Assembly: GCA_964520975.1 (NCBI GenBank)
Contig: CAZFPA010000060.1
Location: forward strand, 1 to 11,074
Reading direction: 5' to 3'
DNA from: CAZFPA01 sp964520975
Lineage (GTDB): Bacteria > Bacillota > Negativicutes > Selenomonadales > Selenomonadaceae
DNA: 11,074 nucleotides
The notes under the pieces are model-generated. The model was not told the DNA's origin. It worked only from the letters and a program-made list of their open reading frames with translations, and did not search any database. This document shows, piece after piece, positions 6,461 through 11,074 of the stretch. The translations under genes and the position numbers were made by a program. The number at the start of each line of letters is the position of its first letter. Within the stretch, counting starts at the first letter, position 1.

Positions 6461-6854
6461 CCCGCAACCGCACCAGCCTTCGCAGTTCAATTTCCTGCTT
6501 CTTTCCTTTTTCCTCCCAGGTGACCCGGACCGTGATTTCCCGCAAAGCCGGCAGCCGTTCCGGAATCGTTACCCGGCTCACGATCCGGAACTGCTGACCA
6601 CCAGGATTTGGGCTCCCGCTCTCACCGCCCAGCCAGTCAAATTCCGCCGCAGCCGCCAGCCTTTCCCGTGGCAGGGCAGCCGTGCGCGCAAGCTGTTCCT
6701 GGGCAAGGAATACCGCGGTAACCCTGGTCTCGCTCTGCATCCGCATTGTCTCCGCCGCCATGCCGATCAGCAGCACCTCGCTGGCCGCGGCCAGCAGACA
6801 CCCAAGCAATATTGCCTCCAGCAGAAAAAATCCCGCTTCTCCCTGTCGGCACAT
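6453..6854 (-). CDS. GspI/PilV-like minor pilin
   Basis: Probable minor pilin. The product is 133 residues with leader MCRQGEAG cut after Gly8; the mature protein begins FFLLE, with Glu at position 5. The hydrophobic helix runs to about residue 33. The following VTAVFLAQEQLARTAALP (45-62) matches the GspI/PilV pattern of a short AxxLAxxQL segment, and the C-terminal beta pattern REITVRVTWEEKGKKQEIEL (105-124) is also typical of that group. The ATG start comes one base after the stop of the GspH-like gene, and the 3' end overlaps the GspJ-like gene by 8 bases, so it is probably translationally coupled on both sides. The assignment to I follows from motif and gene order; sequence conservation in this family is low. 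Confidence 0.78.
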   Translation of the reverse strand: MCRQGEAGFFLLEAILLGCLLAAASEVLLIGMAAETMRMQSETRVTAVFLAQEQLARTAALPRERLAAAAEFDWLGGESGSPNPGGQQFRIVSRVTIPERLPALREITVRVTWEEKGKKQEIELRRLVRLRDG

Positions 6855-6855
6855 C

Positions 6856-7305
6856 TCAGTCGCCTGCCGCGGCCCGGATACGTCCCACCCGGTCTACAAT
6901 GACCCTACGGCTGGTCGCTCCCAGATAAATATAGATAGTCGCCGGCTCCGCATCTCCGCCGGGCTGAAAATAGAGCTCATCGCGCGGAAATACATAATGA
7001 ACCTGCGCCGGAGCCGGATGTTCCATCATAAAATCCCCTCCCTGAAAAATCATATAGCTTCGCCGTGTAAATCGCATCACGGGAACCCCCGTAGTATTTT
7101 TCCCCCAAAGCGCATCCTGCGGCCGGGAAGCGCTGCGCGTCATTTCCTGCAGCAGCCGCAGCTCCGCGACCATACAGGCCGCCTCGCTATCCAGCCGCCG
7201 CTCTTCCAGCCAATGCGCCGTCTTCGGCAGCACCGCGGCAGCCAGCAGAGAAAGCACTGCAGCGCAGACCAGCAGCTCGATAAAGCTCCAGCCTCTTTCA
7301 CCCAT
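6856..7305 (-). CDS. GspH/FimT-like minor pilin
   Basis: Probable minor pilin. The product is 149 residues with a very short leader MGERG cut after Gly5; the mature protein begins WSFIE, with Glu at position 5 but an unusual Trp at position 1 instead of Phe or Met. The hydrophobic helix runs to about residue 27. The rest, including the segment ELRLLQEMTRSASRPQDA (48-65), where aligned N-terminal helix continues, and the C-terminal VIVDRVGRIRAAAG (135-148), fits GspH/FimT proteins, which end with a similar GR-rich strand. The ATG start overlaps the prepilin peptidase gene by 8 bases, with GTGGGG about 7 bases upstream. The same frame stays open further upstream, but that part reads through the peptidase gene in another frame and is not coding. 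Confidence 0.8.
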   Translation of the reverse strand: MGERGWSFIELLVCAAVLSLLAAAVLPKTAHWLEERRLDSEAACMVAELRLLQEMTRSASRPQDALWGKNTTGVPVMRFTRRSYMIFQGGDFMMEHPAPAQVHYVFPRDELYFQPGGDAEPATIYIYLGATSRRVIVDRVGRIRAAAGD

Positions 7306-7873
7306 AGCAGAACCCCACGTACCATTCCCAGAAAAAACTTCCGTAGAAATAGCTGAGCCCCGCGCCCAGGGACAGGAACGGGCCAAATGGCAGCCGCGCC
7401 CCCCGCTGGCAGCGGCCGCAGAGCAGCAATCCTCCGGCCCAAAGTCCACCAGCCGTAAAGGCCAGCCAGAGTGCCAGCAGCAGAGCCGGTGCCTCAAGCC
7501 AGAAGCCCAGAACAAACGCCAATTTGATATCGCCGCCTCCCATGCCACCATGCGAGAGCATACGCAGCGCCCATAAAATTGCACCACCGGCCAGTGCTCC
7601 GCCAAGGTGCAGCAACCACGGCCAGCCGTTCCCGGCCAGACCGTTCATAGCACCAAGCACTGCCAGTACCAGCAGCAGGCGATCAAAGAGCAGACCATAC
7701 CGGATATCCAGCATTGATAGCAAAAGCAGCAGCAGCAGAAAGCTTCCGTCTGCCCAGCAGCTGCCAGCGCAGCAAACAAGGAAAAGTCCTAAACAGCCGG
7801 CAGCTATGCCCCAAAACAGAAGCGGCAACTGCTGCCAGAAAAAATGCGGCCGACAGGAATCCGTCATTTTCAT
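7298..7873 (-). CDS. pilD: Prepilin peptidase, lacking methyltransferase domain
   Basis: Integral membrane aspartate protease (family A24) that cleaves prepilin leaders at the cytoplasmic face. The product is 191 residues with about five to six hydrophobic segments. Both catalytic aspartates are present: Asp56 in SMLDIRYGLL and Asp115 in GGMGGGDIKLAF (the GxGD motif). The late motif LPFGPFLSLGAG (161-172) is typical. Usual PilD/GspO proteins have about 250-290 residues with an N-terminal methyltransferase domain carrying two CxxC pairs; that domain is absent here, so pilin N-methylation is either missing or done by another protein. A stretch of seven leucines (46-52) precedes Asp56. The ATG at 7873 has AGGAGG 5 bases upstream, overlapping the pilin stop. 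It lies between the main pilin and minor pilin genes. Confidence 0.92.
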   Translation of the reverse strand: MKMTDSCRPHFFWQQLPLLFWGIAAGCLGLFLVCCAGSCWADGSFLLLLLLLSMLDIRYGLLFDRLLLVLAVLGAMNGLAGNGWPWLLHLGGALAGGAILWALRMLSHGGMGGGDIKLAFVLGFWLEAPALLLALWLAFTAGGLWAGGLLLCGRCQRGARLPFGPFLSLGAGLSYFYGSFFWEWYVGFCYG

Positions 7874-7882
7874 CTATGCCTC

Positions 7883-8287
7883 CTACGGTGCCGTTTTATC
7901 CGGCGCACCAAAATCACCGGCTGCATGCTCCTGGCAAAGTGCCCGGCTGCGGTCCTTCGCCAGTGCATAGGCTGCGGCATTGATTTCCAGGCTCTCGCCC
8001 GTGCGCAGCAGACATTTCCCCTGCGGCGGCCTGAGGCGGGCCAGATCGACGATATACGGCTCCAGATCCGGCTGCAGATTGGTGGGCAGACGCCCGTTCT
8101 GCGCCTCATACATGAGCACGGCCATATCCAGGCTGCGCAGATCGGATTGTATGCGCGCGGTATTAGCCATCGCCATTGCCTGCTGGTATTTAGGCACGGC
8201 TACCGCCATCAGCACACCGACGATCGCCACATAGACCAAAAGCTCCAATAACGAAAAACCCTGTTCCTCTTTCAGACACTCTCGCAT
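7883..8287 (-). CDS. Type IV pilin, GspG-like, probable major subunit
   Basis: Probable main pilin or pseudopilin. The product is 134 residues: leader MRECLKEEQG cut after Gly10, then FSLLELLVYVAIVGVLMAV with Glu at mature position 5, giving a mature protein of 124 residues. After the helix, SDLRSLDMAVLMYEAQNGRLPTN is closest in pattern to GspG (residues 48-70; shown here only as key features: DL, LxxAVxMY, NGRLPT). Cys92 and Cys118 could form a C-terminal disulfide as in many type IV pilins. The ATG at 8287 has AGGAGG with a 6-base spacer, the strongest ribosome-binding site among the pilus genes, fitting a highly made subunit. An upstream in-frame start would overlap pilC and lacks support. 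No separate promoter was seen before it. Major-pilin status is inferred from position and motif. Confidence 0.88.
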   Translation of the reverse strand: MRECLKEEQGFSLLELLVYVAIVGVLMAVAVPKYQQAMAMANTARIQSDLRSLDMAVLMYEAQNGRLPTNLQPDLEPYIVDLARLRPPQGKCLLRTGESLEINAAAYALAKDRSRALCQEHAAGDFGAPDKTAP

Positions 8288-8297
8288 AATTTCCCTC

Positions 8298-9488
8298 CTA
8301 ACAAAACGCATCGACGGCTGTGAGCAGCGGATAAAGCAGGCCCAACACCAGGCCGCCGATAACCAGTCCTAAAAACACAAGCATGCACGGCTCGATGAGC
8401 ACCTGCAGCCGCTGCGCCAGCGTATCCGCCTCCTGCCGACAGAGCTCTGCCAGATGCTCCAGCATAAAAGCCAGTTCCCCGGCCGCCTCTCCCGCTGCCA
8501 ACAGCTCAAGCAGCAGCGGTGAAATCGAGGACCCGCGGCAGGCAGCGGCAAGCGTACTGCCGCGCCGGAGCCTTGCCGGCACCCCCCGAAGCTGCCGGCG
8601 CAGGCAGCGGTTCCTCACCCCCTCTGCCGCCTGCACAGCGGCTTCGTCGATGACAATTCCGCTGCTGTGCAGTAAGGATAAAATCGTAAAAAAACGCCAC
8701 AAATCCCGCCGTACACAGAGCCGTCCCCAGACTGGAAACCGTAGTGCCAGGCAATCCGCACTCTGCCGGACGCGCTCCCGCCGGAGCGCATACCCTGCGG
8801 CTGAAACACCTCCTGCACCGACACCAAGCAGCAGCCCCGCATGCGCCCCGAAAAACTTCCCGCCCTCCATGAGCACGCGCGTCGGAAAGGGCAGCACAAC
8901 CCCCAGGTTTTCATACATAAGGGCAAAGGACGGCAGGACAACGCATAACAAAAAAATGAATACCAGCAGCGTCAGCCCAAACAAAAAACAGGGATACAGC
9001 ATGGCTGTTTTCAGCTTTTCCTGCAGGGCCCGGCTGCGCTCAAGCACAGCTGCCAGCCTACCGATGACTTTGTCCACACTGCCGCCGGCCTCCGCAGCAG
9101 CCAACAGGCACAGCATCTCCGCCGGAAAGAAATCCGCCTGCCGCTCCAGGGCCCGCGACAGAGATGCCCCTGCCTGCAGTTCCTCACCAACGGCCTGCAG
9201 CACCGCCTGCTTTTTCCCACTGGCCTCACGCCCCAGCATACCGACCGCATCCTGCACCGACAGCCCTGCTTCCAGCATGAGTGCCAGCTGTCGGCAAAAA
9301 ACTGCCGCCTGCTGCCCATTACCGGAACGAAACACTCTTTGCCGCCAAAAAGGAACCGCTTCAAGCCGGGCAATGAACAGGCCCTGCTCCTGCAGGTTTT
9401 TTACGGCCTCCCGTCGGCTGCCGGCCCGAAGAACCCCCTGGCAGAGCTGTCCCTCCAGATTCCGGGCTGCATACGAATAATCCTCCAC
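8298..9488 (-). CDS. pilC: Inner-membrane platform protein PilC/GspF
   Basis: Polytopic inner-membrane protein on which the ATPases act to add or remove pilin subunits. The product is 396 residues, normal for the family. Two type II secretion F domains are visible, about 60-185 and 262-388, each with conserved cores: AAAEAGGSVDKV near 130-141 and AAGEAAGELAFML near 331-343. Three membrane segments are predicted by eye (about 165-187, 212-235 and 363-390); the PilC-typical IEPCMLVFLGLVIGGLVLGL lies at 365-384. The start is GTG with GAGGAGG 7 bases upstream. It begins 12 bases after pilT and ends 10 bases before the main pilin gene. Family placement between PilC and GspF cannot be settled by eye; the neighbouring pilT favours PilC. 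Confidence 0.95.
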   Translation of the reverse strand: MEDYSYAARNLEGQLCQGVLRAGSRREAVKNLQEQGLFIARLEAVPFWRQRVFRSGNGQQAAVFCRQLALMLEAGLSVQDAVGMLGREASGKKQAVLQAVGEELQAGASLSRALERQADFFPAEMLCLLAAAEAGGSVDKVIGRLAAVLERSRALQEKLKTAMLYPCFLFGLTLLVFIFLLCVVLPSFALMYENLGVVLPFPTRVLMEGGKFFGAHAGLLLGVGAGGVSAAGYALRRERVRQSADCLALRFPVWGRLCVRRDLWRFFTILSLLHSSGIVIDEAAVQAAEGVRNRCLRRQLRGVPARLRRGSTLAAACRGSSISPLLLELLAAGEAAGELAFMLEHLAELCRQEADTLAQRLQVLIEPCMLVFLGLVIGGLVLGLLYPLLTAVDAFC

Positions 9489-9500
9489 GCCGTCACCTCC

Positions 9501-10538
9501 TCATCGGCCCTCTACCAGCCCCGAGGCAACGTCCTTGCTGATCCGCCCCTGCTGCAGCAGCTCCTGTATCGCCATTTCCATCGTCTGCATCCCCGACTGC
9601 CGGCCGGAAAGCATGGCCGAAGACAACTGCTGCAGGTGCCCGGTACGGATAAGATTCCGTACTGCCGGCGTCGCAAGCAGCACCTCACACGCACATACCC
9701 GCTTCCCGTCCTGCCCCGGCAGCAACTGCTGAGAAAAAATCCCGGACAACACCATTGCCAGCTGCTCCCGAAGCTGCAGCTGCTCATCTGCCGGAACCAG
9801 ATTTTCCATACGAAGCACAGCCTCTGCCGCACTGCCGGTATGCAGACTGCCCAAAACAAGATGACCGGTATCGCCGGCATCCAGTGCGGCCCGCAGGGTG
9901 TCCTCGTCGCGTATCTCACCGACCAGCAGGATATCCGGGTCCTCCCGCAGCGCGCTGCGCAGAGCTCCGCCAAACGAGCGGAAATCCCGGCCGAGTTCGC
10001 GCTGGCTGATAAGGCTCTGCCCCGGTGGATACAGATACTCAACCGGGTCCTCCAGGGTGATGATATGCACAGCCCGCTGCTGATGCACAGCCGCCAGAAA
10101 AGCTGCCAGGGTTGAAGTCTTGCCACTGCCGGTACGGCCAGTGACCAGCAGCAGTCCGGTACGCGCACGCAGAAACCCGTAGAGCGCCGCCGGACACCCC
10201 AGCACCTCCATCGACGGAATTACCGCTGGCAGCAGCCGCAGGGCCAACGCCCATCCCTGCCGCTGCCGAAACGCATTGACCCGGAAACGGCGCTCCCCAT
10301 AACTCCACGAAAAATCAAGCTCCTGCACCATTCCGCCGCACGACGGTTCTTCCGGCAGCGTCAAAGCCATGAAAAAGTTCTGAACAGATTTCGCTGAAAA
10401 CACCTGCTTTCCATAAGGATACAACTCTCCCTGTACGCGCAGAAAGCCACGCTGCCCCGCCTCGATATGGATGTCCGAGGCCCCGCGGGCAATGCCAGCG
10501 GACAGCAGCTCCGCAATGGCCGGTTCAAAGCTCCCCAT
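9501..10538 (-). CDS. pilT: Twitching-motility/retraction ATPase PilT
   Basis: Cytoplasmic hexameric ATPase that powers pilus disassembly and retraction. The product is 345 residues, normal for PilT. Motifs in order: N-terminal ARGASDIHIEAG (17-28), Walker A GRTGSGKT (134-141), Asp box TLEDPVEYLY (161-170), Walker B DILLVGEIRD (202-211) and His box HLVLGSLHTGSA (226-237). The C-terminal EVLLATPAVRNLIRTGHLQQL (285-305) and SGMQTMEMAI (315-324) are specific to PilT rather than PilB. No zinc-binding four-cysteine motif is present, unlike in PilB. The ATG at 10538 overlaps the end of pilB by 14 bases, with GGAGGG about 6-7 bases upstream. A pilT gene argues for a retractable pilus and against a classical type II secretion system, which has none. 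Confidence 0.95.
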   Translation of the reverse strand: MGSFEPAIAELLSAGIARGASDIHIEAGQRGFLRVQGELYPYGKQVFSAKSVQNFFMALTLPEEPSCGGMVQELDFSWSYGERRFRVNAFRQRQGWALALRLLPAVIPSMEVLGCPAALYGFLRARTGLLLVTGRTGSGKTSTLAAFLAAVHQQRAVHIITLEDPVEYLYPPGQSLISQRELGRDFRSFGGALRSALREDPDILLVGEIRDEDTLRAALDAGDTGHLVLGSLHTGSAAEAVLRMENLVPADEQLQLREQLAMVLSGIFSQQLLPGQDGKRVCACEVLLATPAVRNLIRTGHLQQLSSAMLSGRQSGMQTMEMAIQELLQQGRISKDVASGLVEGR

Positions 10539-11074
10539 ACAGCACCCTCCCCACCTCAGACAATGAAGTGAGTCCGGCCAGCGCCTTCGCGATGCCATCC
10601 TCGCGCAGACTGGCCATACCGGCAGCGGCTGCCAGTGCCTGCAGCGAGGACGTTGGACTTTCCTCCAATACTGCCTGCCGCAGGTTCTCGTCCATACAGA
10701 GAAGCTCCTGCAGTGCGAGACGCCCCCGATAGCCGGAATAGCCGCAATCCGGACAGCCATCGCCATGGTAAAGGCAGATACCCGGATGATAATATTCCCC
10801 GAGGAAGGCCGCTTCCCGTGAATCCGCTTCCGGATAATACGGGTGCCGGCAGTTCGGGCACAGCCGCCGCACCAGCCGCTGTGCCACAACACCCAGAACC
10901 GATGCCGCGAACAGATACGGCGCGATCCCCATTTCGAGCATCCGGGAAACCGCGCCTACCGCTGATCCCGTATGCAGCGTCGAAAACAACAGATGCCCGG
11001 TCAACGCCGCCCGCACCGCCATTTCCGCTGTTTCCTCATCGCGGATTTCCCCGAGCATGATCGCATCGGGGTCC
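10525..11074 (-). CDS. pilB: PilB/GspE extension ATPase, 5' part outside window
   Basis: Cytoplasmic ATPase that drives pilus assembly. Only the last 182 residues are visible; the gene starts beyond 11074. The visible part opens with Walker B (DPDAIMLGEIRDEET), then the His box HLLFSTLHTGSA. A zinc-binding tetracysteine motif follows: CPNC and, about 38 residues later, CPDC in GDGCPDCGYSGYRGR, as in PilB and GspE. The C-terminal helices (LQELLCMDENLRQAV, then SLREDGIAKALAGLTSLSE) match the family. The 3' end overlaps pilT by 14 bases. The missing N-terminal region would tell PilB and GspE apart more clearly; the zinc loop occurs in both. A frame that seems to start at 11058 is only an internal Met. 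Confidence 0.93.
   Translation of the reverse strand, partial: DPDAIMLGEIRDEETAEMAVRAALTGHLLFSTLHTGSAVGAVSRMLEMGIAPYLFAASVLGVVAQRLVRRLCPNCRHPYYPEADSREAAFLGEYYHPGICLYHGDGCPDCGYSGYRGRLALQELLCMDENLRQAVLEESPTSSLQALAAAAGMASLREDGIAKALAGLTSLSEVGRVLYGEL

Noticed and set aside
7725..7738. Short AGC/CTG triplet run in the prepilin peptidase gene as a phase-variable repeat
   Set aside because: Only four perfect triplets encode part of a hydrophobic leucine stretch. Triplet changes would not shift the frame, and the other leucines use different codons.
8288..8360. Separate promoter for the main pilin inside the end of pilC
   Set aside because: No -35/-10 pair with acceptable spacing could be found; the strong ribosome-binding site may explain higher pilin output.
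8383..9480. Long plus-strand open frame (365 codons) antisense to pilC
   Set aside because: The minus strand encodes a complete PilC. The antisense translation is a Ser/Arg/Ala-rich low-complexity product without a credible start site.
3834..11074. Competence pilus locus of the comG type
   Set aside because: comG operons of monoderm Firmicutes lack PilT and PilM/N/O-like proteins. This locus has both, plus several full minor pilins.

Overview
All recognisable genes lie on the minus strand, so the window reads from right to left. The right three quarters (about 11074 to 3834) is a tightly packed type IV pilus / type II secretion-like operon of eleven genes. The left quarter holds three shikimate-pathway genes (aroC, aroK, aroB), then rplS (ribosomal protein L19) and the start of lepB (signal peptidase I). 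No RNA genes, insertion sequences, CRISPR arrays or phage genes were seen.

The likely host is a diderm Firmicute of the Negativicutes (Selenomonas/Mitsuokella-like). This is inferred from a Firmicute-style rplS-lepB pair, strong AGGAGG ribosome-binding sites and sigma-A-type promoters next to a pilus machine of Gram-negative type (PilB, PilT, PilC, GspL- and PilO-like inner-membrane proteins). The DNA is GC-rich by eye, less so around rplS and lepB. The genus is a guess from the sequence alone.

Pilus region, in order of transcription: PilB/GspE extension ATPase (5' part outside the window), PilT retraction ATPase, PilC/GspF platform protein, a GspG-like main pilin, a short prepilin peptidase without the methyltransferase domain, four minor pilins resembling GspH, GspI, GspJ and GspK, a fused PilM-PilN protein with GspL architecture, and a PilO/GspM-like protein. 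Without pilT and the peptidase this is the E-F-G-H-I-J-K-L-M order of a type II secretion operon. With pilT present, a retractable pilus is the better guess. No secretin (PilQ/GspD) or PilP/GspC is present here; they may lie upstream of position 11074. Genes overlap or are separated by at most 12 bases, which implies one transcript with translational coupling.

After the pilO-like gene, a 117-base gap holds a probable promoter for aroC-aroK-aroB, which are nearly contiguous (1-base gap, then 8-base overlap) and make chorismate synthase, shikimate kinase and 3-dehydroquinate synthase. Another gap of about 115 bases holds a strong extended -10 promoter and a leader of about 70 bases ahead of rplS; part of this leader can pair with the rplS Shine-Dalgarno sequence. 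A perfect 10-bp hairpin separates rplS from lepB.

Most interesting points: the hybrid pilus/T2SS gene order with pilT, the PilM-PilN fusion, the peptidase-only PilD, the pil-aro adjacency that recalls pilMNOPQ-aroK-aroB of gammaproteobacteria but without pilP and pilQ, and the possible RNA control of rplS.
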